This document shows, piece by piece, positions 17,435-26,414 of a stretch of DNA of 64,000 nt; within the stretch, counting starts at the first letter, position 1, and each line of letters opens with the position of its first letter. A program made the position numbers and the translations under genes. Origin of the DNA: Porticoccus sp041395745 (GTDB taxonomy: Bacteria; Pseudomonadota; Gammaproteobacteria; Pseudomonadales; Porticoccaceae); assembly GCA_041395745.1 (NCBI GenBank), contig JAWKZV010000002.1:124001-188000 (forward strand), in the 5' to 3' direction. The notes under the pieces are model-generated. The model searched no databases and had not been told where the DNA came from. It was given only the letters and a program-made list of their open reading frames with translations.

Positions 17435-18610
17435 ATGACTCAGATCGTATTAAAAGGATGCGAGCTTGAGAATAGAGGGGATAGGGTTCGTTTGACGGCA
17501 AGAGTGTCTGGCGCGGAATCCCTCTGGTTCGAAGTTGATCAGCAATATGCCTGGATGCTGGATATTGAGTCGGTTGATGCTTTCTTTATCCTCTATGTTT
17601 GGTTGGCCATGGAGAATGGGCAGAATCTGGTCGTGGAGGCCCCGGTTTCTGAGCGATTGAGTAATGCAGTATCAGGGCAGATAAAAAAAATGTTCCTGGT
17701 GTTATGTCCCAGACTGCTTGATGTGGATATCCAGATTCAGCAGCCGTGCTCTGAATGGTCTGCTATGACCCAGTCTTCATGCGCTACTGGTTTTAGCGGC
17801 GGTGTTGATAGTTGGTACACAGCATTACAGGCGTCTCAAACGGAGCATCCTTTCGATTATTATATTTTTGCCAATACTGGTCAGCACGGGTTGCAGCGTG
17901 TAGATGAAGTGGTCTTACAGCGGGCGGCAGTTGCAGCTCAAGCATTGGCAACCATGAACAAGCCTCTGATTGTCGTCAATACCAACATTGACACCATATT
18001 CCGGGAGCGTTTCCAGCAGAGAGATGTGATTGGCAATATCTCCTGTGTCATGGCTCTTCAGCGTGCAATCTCCAGCTATGCCTATTCATCTTCATATTCT
18101 CCGGAAGAATCTGGTGTGGTCCAGCATTATGATATGGCAATCATGGACCCGATTTTGCTGCCTCTCCTGAGCACTGAGAGGACAGAGTTTTCCTCCATTG
18201 GGGTAGGGGCAACACGTATAGAAAAGTTGCGATACATCGTGGGTAAGCCGGGGTTTAGTGGCAAGCTATATGTATGTATTGAAAAAGATCTACCGATAAA
18301 AAATTGTGGTTATTGTTTTAAATGTCGCCGTACGCAGTTGGCTCTGGACAGCTTGGATCAAATGAAGCTGGCGGGTATTAACTTTGATGCGGTTTCGTAC
18401 AGGAAACGACGCAAGGGGTTGTTAATCGGCCTTTTTGCCAGTGCAAAAACAAATGAACTTGATCAAGAAGTGACCGACGAGCTCACTAGACGCTATGGAG
18501 TAAAAATGTTGTGTTATCGCCTTTTCGGTTCCCTTTGGTTCGTAATACAAAAATGCCTACCAGGCGGAGTCAGATGGCGAGTGGAAAAAAGAATGCCCTA
18601 TCTCTTCTAA
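17435..18610 (+). CDS. QueC-like PP-loop ATPase (first of a pair)
   Basis: 391 residues from the ATG at 17435, which has a G-rich ribosome site. A GTG at 17348 would extend it by 29 residues. Near residue 110 is the pyrophosphatase loop FSGGVDSWYT (SGGxDS type) of N-type ATP pyrophosphatases. Near residue 290 is a four-cysteine motif C-X9-C-X2-C-X2-C (ending CGYCFKCRRT) much like the zinc site of QueC. Such enzymes adenylate a carbonyl or carboxylate for attack by nitrogen or sulfur. The N-terminal 100 residues are not QueC-like. Its downstream neighbour is a diverged paralogue. Placement in an EPS operon suggests modification of a sugar or aglycone rather than queuosine synthesis (inference). 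Confidence 0.68.
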   Translation: MTQIVLKGCELENRGDRVRLTARVSGAESLWFEVDQQYAWMLDIESVDAFFILYVWLAMENGQNLVVEAPVSERLSNAVSGQIKKMFLVLCPRLLDVDIQIQQPCSEWSAMTQSSCATGFSGGVDSWYTALQASQTEHPFDYYIFANTGQHGLQRVDEVVLQRAAVAAQALATMNKPLIVVNTNIDTIFRERFQQRDVIGNISCVMALQRAISSYAYSSSYSPEESGVVQHYDMAIMDPILLPLLSTERTEFSSIGVGATRIEKLRYIVGKPGFSGKLYVCIEKDLPIKNCGYCFKCRRTQLALDSLDQMKLAGINFDAVSYRKRRKGLLIGLFASAKTNELDQEVTDELTRRYGVKMLCYRLFGSLWFVIQKCLPGGVRWRVEKRMPYLF

Positions 18611-18641
18611 TGTAATTCCGGAAGCTAAGCTGCCAGGAGAA

Positions 18642-19820
18642 ATGACGGTGAACAAACCCTTTGTAATTCGTGATATTGGCATCATACAGGAGAATGGCTT
18701 CAATATATTGAGTGCCTATCTCGACGATGATTTTGTCTATTTCAAGGTTCCTGAAAATACGCAGTTATTCCTGAATGCAGAATGGTTTATTGCCATTGCT
18801 TTACTGGATGCAATGGTTTCCGGAAGAGATATTAATGTTGATGAAAAGGTTCCGGTATCGAAGGCATTTTCTGACCGTTTTGGTGAGCTTCAGTCGGTCT
18901 TTTCCTGCTGGAATCCAAGATTGAAAAAGATTGGACTGTCAGCACAGATAAGCGACAGAGATCATGCTTTTGAGAAGGTAGGAAGCTATTTCTCGGCAGG
19001 TGTAGACAGTTCCCATACCCTGGTTCGTAAAGGGGATGACATTACCCACCTGATCCTGCTTCGTGTCTTTGATATGGGCGATGATGAATCGTGGGCGAAG
19101 CGCATTGAAACCCAGTCAGGGTTCGCTGATCGACAGGGGAAAATACTGATTCCGGTTGAAACCAACGCCCGCGATTGGACAGATGGAAAGGGCATAGCGT
19201 GGGGGTTTGCACATGGATTGTTGATTGCTGCTGCCGGGGGCAATCTGGGTATGAAGCGACTCTACGTGCCATCTTCCCATACCTATGATCATCTGTTTCC
19301 ATGGGGATCTCATCCATTGACAGACCCTATGTGGGGAACAGAGTCAACGACGGTCATTCATCATGGCTCGGCTGCCCGGCGTACCCAGAAAACCCGCATT
19401 ATCCTTGAGCAAACAGATGTGGCCAACAATCTCAAGGTATGTTGGAGAAACATAGATAAAAACTGCGGGCAATGTGCCAAATGTATACGCACCATGGCGG
19501 CAGTGTATTTGCTGGGCAAACAGGTCGATTCATTGCCACCCTTGCAGGACATGGGGCTATTGAAGAAATTGCAGCCGACCACAGACAGTGGGGCAACTTC
19601 ACTTGAGGATTTGATTTTCCTCGCCAAAGAGGCTGGAAATGATGACATGTATAAAATCCTTAAAAAGTATTATCGGAGATACCAGCGCAAAAAATTGGCA
19701 TCCATGATGGACAAATCATTACTGGATGGCAGGTTGAGGCGTCTCTATCGGTATATGCGAAAACCAAAATGGCTGGAATTGCGTGTGACTCTGTTGAGCC
19801 CTGAGCGGGGTGAACTGTGA
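18642..19820 (+). CDS. QueC-like PP-loop ATPase paralogue (second of a pair)
   Basis: 392 residues; the ATG at 18642 follows an AGGAG ribosome site. The loop near residue 117 is FSAGVDSSHT, with alanine for the usual first glycine. The cysteine cluster near residue 280 is C-X7-C-X2-C-X2-C (ending CGQCAKCIRT). The conserved middle part (VPSSHTYDHLFPWGSHPLTDPMWG) looks like a substrate-binding region. The overall order, N-terminal domain then PP-loop then cysteine cluster, matches the preceding gene, but the pair is well diverged. They may form a heterodimer or act in sequence. No homologue of known function comes to mind beyond QueC/ExsB-type ATPases. Confidence 0.66.
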   Translation: MTVNKPFVIRDIGIIQENGFNILSAYLDDDFVYFKVPENTQLFLNAEWFIAIALLDAMVSGRDINVDEKVPVSKAFSDRFGELQSVFSCWNPRLKKIGLSAQISDRDHAFEKVGSYFSAGVDSSHTLVRKGDDITHLILLRVFDMGDDESWAKRIETQSGFADRQGKILIPVETNARDWTDGKGIAWGFAHGLLIAAAGGNLGMKRLYVPSSHTYDHLFPWGSHPLTDPMWGTESTTVIHHGSAARRTQKTRIILEQTDVANNLKVCWRNIDKNCGQCAKCIRTMAAVYLLGKQVDSLPPLQDMGLLKKLQPTTDSGATSLEDLIFLAKEAGNDDMYKILKKYYRRYQRKKLASMMDKSLLDGRLRRLYRYMRKPKWLELRVTLLSPERGEL

Positions 19821-19875
19821 AGTCTGTACCGGTTGTTTTTAACTAGGGTTTTTGGAATCTTCGGGGCAATCAAGG

Positions 19876-20964
19876 ATGTCTGGTCCAAGAAAAGTCGCGC
19901 TATCCGTTGTTTGGGCGCTGGGCCTGTTTTTGGTGGCAGAGTTTGCTCTGCAGCTGCGCTCCCAAATTCGTTATGGGGCCAGTGTGTTTAATGTTTTATC
20001 CGCTGAAACCACGTATCAGTTTCACGAAGACCTCCAGTTAAAACTGCTTCGCCCAAGCGCAGTGATTCAGGGTAGTCAGGCTGTTATTGAAACTAACAGT
20101 ATGGGCCTGCGCAGCCCCGAGTTGCCGGTCGAAAAGGGAAAGAGTGATCTTCGTGTCGTTTTGCTGGGTGCTTCCAGTGTGATGGGGACCTACACCCGTG
20201 CAAACGAGGAGATTGTTTCATACCGGCTGGAGGCCTACCTGGATGAGGCTTTTCCTGATCGTCGTATAGATGTCATCAATGCCGGTATTGCCGGTTATGG
20301 TCTTCAAGACCAACGACGCATGTTTGAGGAACTGATTGTTCCCATGAAACCGGATTTATTAATCTGGTACTCCGGCTTTAATGACATTTCCGGGTACTGT
20401 CGGAAGCAGTCCAAGTCCGATGCGACGATCCGCAGGCTCCCACAGTTACAGCTCCCCAGCTGGCTGTTATCCATAGAGTTGGTAACAAAGAATTCTCTGT
20501 GGTTAAGAACCACGGCAGCAAGCAAGCAGGATGTGATTGACCCTGAAAGCATCAATCTTGAACGTTACCGGAATGATGTGGATGCATTACTGAGTAGTGT
20601 TGCCCTCCGAAAAATACCGATGCTGGTGGCAACAAACGCGAGGTCATTTCGTTCTGATATGCCAATGCAGATGCAGCTAGCTTTGTCGGAGACTGCCAGA
20701 TATTACAATAGCTGTTTTGACCTTGCCGGTCTTCACAAGGTGTATGACCGCCACAATGATATTTTGGCCGAGCGTGCCCAAGCCTACAATTTCCCAGTGC
20801 TAAAAATGGACCAGCTGGTTCCCGGTGGCAGGGAGTATTTTGGTGATGCCACGCATTTTTCGGTTAAAGGCAGTGATTATGTCGCCCGTTTGATTTTCCG
20901 GGAGCTTCAGAGACTTCACGCTCTGGAAGGCCCTGTGCGGACCGCTGCGGAGAAGCAGCCATGA
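19876..20964 (+). CDS. membrane-anchored SGNH/GDSL hydrolase
   Basis: 362 residues from the ATG at 19876; an upstream TTG at 19852 adds 8 residues. One N-terminal membrane segment (VALSVVWALGLFLVAEFAL) leads to a periplasmic SGNH domain. It has block I LLGASSVMG (serine near residue 100), NAGIAGYGLQDQ, block III YSGFND, and the closing DATHF pair (D near 324, H near 327). It overlaps the MBOAT gene by ATGA. SGNH and MBOAT partners are the standard pair for O-acetylation of exported polysaccharides (AlgX/AlgJ with AlgI), with the SGNH protein as periplasmic transferase or esterase. I expect that role here. Confidence 0.82.
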   Translation: MSGPRKVALSVVWALGLFLVAEFALQLRSQIRYGASVFNVLSAETTYQFHEDLQLKLLRPSAVIQGSQAVIETNSMGLRSPELPVEKGKSDLRVVLLGASSVMGTYTRANEEIVSYRLEAYLDEAFPDRRIDVINAGIAGYGLQDQRRMFEELIVPMKPDLLIWYSGFNDISGYCRKQSKSDATIRRLPQLQLPSWLLSIELVTKNSLWLRTTAASKQDVIDPESINLERYRNDVDALLSSVALRKIPMLVATNARSFRSDMPMQMQLALSETARYYNSCFDLAGLHKVYDRHNDILAERAQAYNFPVLKMDQLVPGGREYFGDATHFSVKGSDYVARLIFRELQRLHALEGPVRTAAEKQP

Positions 20965-22382
20965 GTTTTCAGTCATTTCATTTCCTGGTTTTTTTCCTGA
21001 TCACCCTGGTGTTGATTCGCACCTGGCTGTGGAAGAGACCTGAAGCCAAAAAAAATGTTTTACTTTTCGCCAGCTACTATTTTTACATGTGTTGGGATTG
21101 GCGTTTTCTTGGCTTGATTGTCGGGATCACGTTAATCAACTATGTGATTGGGCCAAAAATTGCTGGTGCGACCAGCTCCCGGGCCAAGAAAGGCTGGTTG
21201 GGGCTGTCACTGGGTGCCAGCCTGGGTATCCTGGCCTATTTCAAGTACGCCAATTTCTTTATCGACAGCATGAATGTGTTGCTTTCGGGGTTTGGTGTTG
21301 AAGGACAGCTTCCGCTGTTGAATGTCCTGCTGCCGGTTGGCATTTCCTTTTATACCTTCCAGAGTATTAGCTATACGCTGGACATTTATCGTCAGCGCAC
21401 AGAGCCCGTCTCCAGTCTGCGGGATTTTGCCTTGTTTGTTGCTTTTTTTCCTCAGTTGGTGGCGGGGCCGATCGTCCGTGCCAGCCACTTTCTTCCTCAA
21501 TTGCAGGGAGAGCACAAGGAAGAAGGCAATGCGATGGAAACAGGCTTTGCCCTGATAATTCGTGGCTTTGTTAAGAAGGTGGCTATTGCCGACGTGTTGG
21601 CGCTGCATATTGTCGATCCGGCGTTTGCCAACCCTTCAGATTACTCTCCATTGTTTTTGCTGATCGGCATTTATGCCTACAGCTATCAGGTTTATATGGA
21701 TTTCTCCGGGTATACGGATATTGCCCGTGGGGTGGCGCGTACTTTGGGATACGAATTACAGATCAACTTTAACCGTCCCTATAAAGCAATCAGTGTGTCG
21801 GATTTTTGGCAGCGCTGGCACATTTCGATGTCATCATTTTTTCGGGACTATCTCTATTTTGGTCTCGGTGGTTCCAAATATGGCAACGTATACAGAAATC
21901 TGTTGTTGACCTTCGTGGCGATTGGCGTCTGGCACGGTGCTGGCTGGAATTTTGTGGCCTATGGCTTCTGCCATGGCGGTTTTGTCTGTTTTGAGCGTTG
22001 GCGCAGAGGGCGCAGGCAGGCTGCTGGGCTGCGAGAGCCTCATTACCGGGGGGTGGGGCTGGCGTTACAGATTTTCCTGATCTTCAACGTAATTGCTTTT
22101 ACCCGGTTGTTGTTTCGAGGCGGTTCGCTGGAAGGGGCTGTCAACTATGGTCATGCCATGCTCGATTTTTCGAATACAGTATTCCCGGTAGATGTGGTGG
22201 GGTTGGTGGTATTACTGGTGGCGGTAGTTTTTCATTACACCCCGGATAGTTGGACCTATGACTGGAAGAAGGTTTATTGCAAATTGCCATCCATGGTGCA
22301 GGGTGGTTTGATCGTGACCCTGGTTTTTTTACTGGTGGCAGTTTCGTCCGGGCAGGCGCCGTTTATTTACTTCCAGTTCTGA
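20961..22382 (+). CDS. MBOAT family O-acyltransferase (AlgI/DltB-like)
   Basis: 473 residues with about ten or more membrane segments. It carries the AlgI-type landmarks FVAFFPQLVAGPIVR, DFSGYTDIARGVAR, FWQRWHISMSSFFRDYLYFGLGG and the catalytic histidine in GVWHGAGWNF (near residue 325). These proteins pass acyl groups, usually acetyl, across the membrane to a periplasmic acceptor. Its start overlaps the SGNH hydrolase stop (ATGA), so the two are translationally coupled and probably form one O-acylation machine. It is the last gene of the operon from 15409 and converges with the asparagine-synthetase-like gene 16 bp away. Confidence 0.9.
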   Translation: MSFQSFHFLVFFLITLVLIRTWLWKRPEAKKNVLLFASYYFYMCWDWRFLGLIVGITLINYVIGPKIAGATSSRAKKGWLGLSLGASLGILAYFKYANFFIDSMNVLLSGFGVEGQLPLLNVLLPVGISFYTFQSISYTLDIYRQRTEPVSSLRDFALFVAFFPQLVAGPIVRASHFLPQLQGEHKEEGNAMETGFALIIRGFVKKVAIADVLALHIVDPAFANPSDYSPLFLLIGIYAYSYQVYMDFSGYTDIARGVARTLGYELQINFNRPYKAISVSDFWQRWHISMSSFFRDYLYFGLGGSKYGNVYRNLLLTFVAIGVWHGAGWNFVAYGFCHGGFVCFERWRRGRRQAAGLREPHYRGVGLALQIFLIFNVIAFTRLLFRGGSLEGAVNYGHAMLDFSNTVFPVDVVGLVVLLVAVVFHYTPDSWTYDWKKVYCKLPSMVQGGLIVTLVFLLVAVSSGQAPFIYFQF

Positions 22383-22398
22383 GGTTATGGCTGGGCGG

Positions 22399-24252
22399 TC
22401 AGGTGTGGGCCTCCAGCCACATCTCCAACACGGTCAGAATCCAGATCAGTTCCCCGTAGTATGCGGCATGGTGATTGCGGTGCATATCGATCGTACTGTC
22501 GATGAATGCGGCGTTGAAATAAGGACGTTTTTTCAGGGCGATCAGGTGGTCGTAAGCCATATCCTGTAATGGCTTGTGGGTTTCCATCCAAACACCAAAT
22601 GGCAAGCCGAATCCCTGCTTTCTCTTGTTAATGGTTCCGTCGTGTAGCCAGCCTTTCAAGGCCTGCTTGTAAAAGTGACGCAGATTGCCTTTCTCTATTT
22701 TCCAGTCGCTGGGAATTTGACAGCACAGATCCAGTAGCCCGTCGTCCAGCATGGGATAGGTAACATCAATCCCTGCCAGTGAGCACATGTGGCTGACTTT
22801 CCTCAGGTCGTTATCCGCCAGGGTGTACTGCCAGTCCAGATACAGCATGCGGTTGAGGGTGCTGGCCCCTTCGGGTCGCTGGTAGACATTTCTCTGTAGT
22901 TCCAGGGGGAGGCTGGTTTCCACCTGGGCCAGGAAATCGTCGGCGAAGATCTCGTTGGCCGCATGGCGATGCAGAAAATTGTAGGTTTGCAGGCGGTCGG
23001 GAAGAGGAACATTAGCCTGCTGGATGTAACTTCTGGCTTTGCCGGACAGTGGGATGGCATCGGGCAAGTTGTTGATGATGGGTTCAATCAATCCCCGGCG
23101 CAGACCGCCTGGAATTTTTCCATAACGTTCGAAAACGGTCTGTTTGACATAACGCTCGTTGCCTCCGAACAGTTCATCACCGCCATCCCCTGCCAGCAGG
23201 CATTGAACGCCATCTTCTGCGGCAAGCTTGGCGCAAAAGTAGGCAGGCAGGGCGGATGAATTGCCGAAAGGTTCGTCATAACTGGCGGCCACAAGTGGTA
23301 GAGCATTCACTACGTCTTCCGGGGTGACGTAATACTCGTGCAGCTGGATGCCGAAATGTCTGGCAGTCAGCCGCGCGAATTCCATTTCGTCATAGCCTTT
23401 GGCGGAAAACCCTATGGAATAGGCGTGGGCATTGCCGGGCTGGATTTCTGCCAGCATGCCGGCAACCGTGGAGCTGTCCAGGCCTCCGCTGAGGAAGGCG
23501 CCAATTCGGGTGTTTGCCGGAATGGATTTTGTGACAGCAGCCTTCAGGGTTTGCTTCAGATCCTCGCCGAGCGCGTCAAATCCTTTGGCGGGCTTTTCCT
23601 CAAACCGGGGTACGTAGTATGGCCGGACCAGCAGCTCTCCTCTGGAGTGAAGCAGCAGGTGACCGGCAGGTAACTTGTCGACTCCCTCGTAAATGGCGTG
23701 GGGGCTTGGCACCATGTGGAAGTAAACGTAGTTATATAGGCCCTGAGGCTGGATGCGGCGCTCAATATGCTCGTGGGCCAGCACGATGGATGCGGAAGAG
23801 CCCACCACCAGCGTCCCCTGTTGTTTGGTGTAGTAGAGCGGGGATTGGCCAAGCCGGTCAGTGGCGGCGAGAGTGATTCCGGCATGGTGATCAAAAAGCA
23901 GTAAGGAGAAAGCTCCTTCCAGCTGCTCCAGCAGTGCCTCTCCAAAGCGTGCATAAGCTGCAGCCAGTGCTGCCCCCTGACCGTCGGACAAAGCACATTG
24001 CTGCAAGTCAGGGCTTTTCCAGCGGGGATGTCCCGAGATGGCGCAACTGATGTGATCCAGCTGAAACAGGCTATCACTGCCCAGACAGCATGTTTCATCC
24101 CTGTAGATGTGCTGGCCAGGGAGATTGCTTCGCGCTGCCCGAATCATGGCTTCACGCCACTGTTCGTCTCTGCGTCCCTGGGTATGTTGACACCACCATC
24201 CGCCGATAAAGTGGTTACGCATCGGAGTTGGAGCCGAAGTCATGAGCGTCAT
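22399..24252 (-). CDS. asparagine-synthetase-like protein, XrtA-associated, lacking the N-terminal nucleophile cysteine
   Basis: 617 residues from the ATG at 24252, which overlaps the hydrolase 1 stop (ATGA). Residues 1 to about 210 correspond to a class II glutaminase domain (LEGAFSLLLFDHH, ATDRLGQSPLYY). The N-terminus reads MTLMTSAPTPMRNHFIGGWW instead of MCGI, so the Cys that carries out glutamine hydrolysis is absent. Residues about 245-600 are an intact ATP-dependent synthetase domain (FLSGGLDSS pyrophosphate loop near residue 252, GDGGDELFGG, KQGFGLPFGVW). Such loss is known in beta-lactam synthetase and lasso-peptide cyclases, where a substrate amine replaces ammonia. The operon context suggests a related amide-forming step with a carrier-bound acyl group (inference). 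Confidence 0.85.
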   Translation of the reverse strand: MTLMTSAPTPMRNHFIGGWWCQHTQGRRDEQWREAMIRAARSNLPGQHIYRDETCCLGSDSLFQLDHISCAISGHPRWKSPDLQQCALSDGQGAALAAAYARFGEALLEQLEGAFSLLLFDHHAGITLAATDRLGQSPLYYTKQQGTLVVGSSASIVLAHEHIERRIQPQGLYNYVYFHMVPSPHAIYEGVDKLPAGHLLLHSRGELLVRPYYVPRFEEKPAKGFDALGEDLKQTLKAAVTKSIPANTRIGAFLSGGLDSSTVAGMLAEIQPGNAHAYSIGFSAKGYDEMEFARLTARHFGIQLHEYYVTPEDVVNALPLVAASYDEPFGNSSALPAYFCAKLAAEDGVQCLLAGDGGDELFGGNERYVKQTVFERYGKIPGGLRRGLIEPIINNLPDAIPLSGKARSYIQQANVPLPDRLQTYNFLHRHAANEIFADDFLAQVETSLPLELQRNVYQRPEGASTLNRMLYLDWQYTLADNDLRKVSHMCSLAGIDVTYPMLDDGLLDLCCQIPSDWKIEKGNLRHFYKQALKGWLHDGTINKRKQGFGLPFGVWMETHKPLQDMAYDHLIALKKRPYFNAAFIDSTIDMHRNHHAAYYGELIWILTVLEMWLEAHT

Positions 24253-25169
24253 CCCTGTAATCCTTGTCTTGCTGTGTCCTGTATGTCCTCCGGACGAGTT
24301 TGCGCGACTTTTTCTCCGATGAGCCAGTTTTCGGTTTCTCCAAACAGCTGTCTGCGCCATTCGGGACGGGAAAAAGTATGGTCGGCATCGGTCATTTCGC
24401 TGAAGGTGATACGTTCATCGAGGCCCGATTTTTTCCACAGGGGTGAGCTCGCAATAAAGTCGTTGAATTCCTGTGCGATATAGTCAAAACCACTGGTCAG
24501 GATGTAAATTTTGCCCGGGAATTGTTGCAGGCTTCGGGTCAGGCGCTCTGGCAGCGGTAGGGCTGTCATGTCGTTTTCCTGAAGGGCTTTTGCACTATCG
24601 GCACTGTCCTTGCGTGCTCTTGAAAGCAGGCTGAACCAGTCTTTCACCGAACGCAGTAGTGAAAACTCTCCAGACCTGATTTTTTGCCAGAACTTGGGAT
24701 CTCGAAGGCGATTCCAGTAATAGTGTTTCAGATAGGTTTTTGCCTGGCCTGCTTCTGTGCGAATCCAGGGGTTGACCATGAAAATACCGCTGACTCTGGG
24801 ATCGGTTTGGGCATAAAACGCCGCGGCAGTAGCCGATTCGCATTCCCCCCACAGCATGATCTGTTTGATATCGGGAAAACGTTCACAGAGCGTATCAATG
24901 GCAGCGTGGATATCGTCACTCATGTCCATGAAGCCGCGGTAATTCCCGCCGCTGTCACCGGTGCCACGATGATCAAAACGTAATACCGGGATTCCCTGTT
25001 TTGCCAATTGCCGACTGAGTACCACAAACTGGCGGTGAGCGCCTACACGGTATTGTGGCCCCCCCGCCACAATGATGACGAGCCCGGTATCACCGCATTC
25101 CGGAGGCGCGTGAAGAATGCCAAGTAACGGGTCAGTCCCACAGTCAAAGACAACGGCATGTTCATTCAT
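24249..25169 (-). CDS. exosortase A system-associated hydrolase 1
   Basis: 306 residues, alpha/beta hydrolase of the TIGR03100 type. It has the family N-terminal part VIIVAGGPQYRVGAHRQFV and LRFDHRGTGDSGG, a WGECES elbow at about residue 108 where the nucleophile appears to be cysteine (G-x-C-x-S), and a late DADHTFSRPEW with the candidate histidine. It overlaps hydrolase 2 by 8 bases upstream and the amidotransferase-like gene by 4 bases downstream, so the three are tightly coupled. The paired hydrolases recur in XrtA/EPS loci; their substrate is not established. Acyl transfer or hydrolysis on the carrier-bound intermediate is plausible. Confidence 0.87.
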   Translation of the reverse strand: MNEHAVVFDCGTDPLLGILHAPPECGDTGLVIIVAGGPQYRVGAHRQFVVLSRQLAKQGIPVLRFDHRGTGDSGGNYRGFMDMSDDIHAAIDTLCERFPDIKQIMLWGECESATAAAFYAQTDPRVSGIFMVNPWIRTEAGQAKTYLKHYYWNRLRDPKFWQKIRSGEFSLLRSVKDWFSLLSRARKDSADSAKALQENDMTALPLPERLTRSLQQFPGKIYILTSGFDYIAQEFNDFIASSPLWKKSGLDERITFSEMTDADHTFSRPEWRRQLFGETENWLIGEKVAQTRPEDIQDTARQGLQG

Positions 25170-26004
25170 GGTACAGGCTTCCTGCCAGATGTTCTGTGGT
25201 GGCGGTAATCAGATTTGGTGCAAGGGTGCGTTCATGGGCCTGCCAAAAAGCCGGGCCAATCACGGTGTAATGGGTCAAGGCTGCGCCGTTGTCGCGCCAT
25301 TTATCCATTGCTTGCAAATCTGCTCGTGGGGTCTTGCGTTCTTCGCTCGCCGCAATGGTGTACCAGCTGATAGGGATGTGGGTCAGGGAGGAGTGGTTGT
25401 CCAGATGCGCGGATTGAATGCCGTAGTAGAGGCTGGGCGATACGTCGTAGCCTGCCACTTCGATACTGTTTCCGAGGGATAACTGCTCTTCAAACTTGGC
25501 TGTGGTGCCGGCTTCTTCATCGCGGCCCATTGACGCAGCGATTTTGATGCGCATGAATTGATTCAGGGCCACTTTGCCGCTGGCAACCGGTTGCCAGAAT
25601 ATCAATTCCTGCAGGTTCTCTAACTTTTCTGCTGCCGCAGTTGCCAGCAAAGCCCCCAGCCGGATGCCCAGCATCGACTGACGGGTATAACCCAGGGAGT
25701 TCGCGTACTGACTTGCAGTTACCGTATCATCGATCCACTGCTGCCAGTCGGCTTCTTCAAACTCTCCCTGACTGTCGCCTGTGCCGTAGGGATCAACGGC
25801 CAACAGAGCCATGCCGCGTGCTGTAATGGCTTGGGCCAGCATGGTTTGCATATAGCGGCAGCGATTCATTTCTTCCGCGAAGGAGGGGACCATAATGACG
25901 CACAGGGTCTGTTCATTGCGCGTCACAGGTTGGTAGTGAAGTGCGAACAAGGTCCCTTTGCTGCCGCCGATGTAGGCGGGATCAAGCCTGTAGGAGTTAC
26001 TCAT
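25162..26004 (-). CDS. exosortase A system-associated hydrolase 2
   Basis: 280 residues, TIGR03101-type alpha/beta-hydrolase fold. The diagnostic stretch is VPSFAEEMNRCRYM, then AVDPYGTGDSQGEF. At the nucleophile elbow it reads GIRLGA, with arginine where serine or cysteine would be expected. Catalysis may therefore be non-canonical, or the protein may serve as a partner for hydrolase 1. It starts by ATGA overlap with the acyl carrier protein gene and overlaps hydrolase 1 by 8 bases. The order ACP, hydrolase 2, hydrolase 1 matches XrtA-associated operons elsewhere (family knowledge). Confidence 0.87.
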   Translation of the reverse strand: MSNSYRLDPAYIGGSKGTLFALHYQPVTRNEQTLCVIMVPSFAEEMNRCRYMQTMLAQAITARGMALLAVDPYGTGDSQGEFEEADWQQWIDDTVTASQYANSLGYTRQSMLGIRLGALLATAAAEKLENLQELIFWQPVASGKVALNQFMRIKIAASMGRDEEAGTTAKFEEQLSLGNSIEVAGYDVSPSLYYGIQSAHLDNHSSLTHIPISWYTIAASEERKTPRADLQAMDKWRDNGAALTHYTVIGPAFWQAHERTLAPNLITATTEHLAGSLYHE

Positions 26005-26252
26005 TCGGCCAGTTTTTGCTCGACAATGGTGGTGAGGCTCCCGACAGTGGCAAATACGTCGGCATTGAGTTCGTCGTCATCGAATGTGCATCCGAACTCG
26101 TCTTCCAGCGCAGTGACCAGAGAGACTACGGCAATGGAATCGAACTCGGGGATCGAGCCGAGCAATCCGGTGTCTCCGTCGAAGTCGTCGGTGTTGCCAC
26201 CCAGCATGAGCACATCGTTGATGATCTCAATGATTTCCTTCTGCAAACTCAT
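26001..26252 (-). CDS. acyl carrier protein of the exosortase A-associated operon
   Basis: 83 residues from the ATG at 26252 (MSLQKEII). An ATG at 26273 would add seven residues (MTDGTIL) and cannot be excluded. It is an acidic four-helix carrier protein; serine 39 in PEFDSIAVV is the expected phosphopantetheine site. Its stop overlaps hydrolase 2 (ATGA), and a 162-bp gap separates it from the decarboxylase gene upstream, so it may have an internal promoter. It probably receives an acyl or aminoacyl group from the AMP-forming ligase at 27647 and presents it to the hydrolase and amidotransferase proteins encoded downstream. Confidence 0.87.
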   Translation of the reverse strand: MSLQKEIIEIINDVLMLGGNTDDFDGDTGLLGSIPEFDSIAVVSLVTALEDEFGCTFDDDELNADVFATVGSLTTIVEQKLAE

Positions 26253-26414
26253 AAGTATGGTTCCGTCTGTCATTCAAGGCTGTGTAATTGCCACGCATTT
26301 TGCCAGCTATTGTCTGAATTATGTAGAGAAGAGCCGCTTACTGCCTCGTGAAATGGCTGTCCATTTTCCGGCTTGAGATGGGTGTCATATTGCGCATGCT
26401 CATTTGCAGTACTG

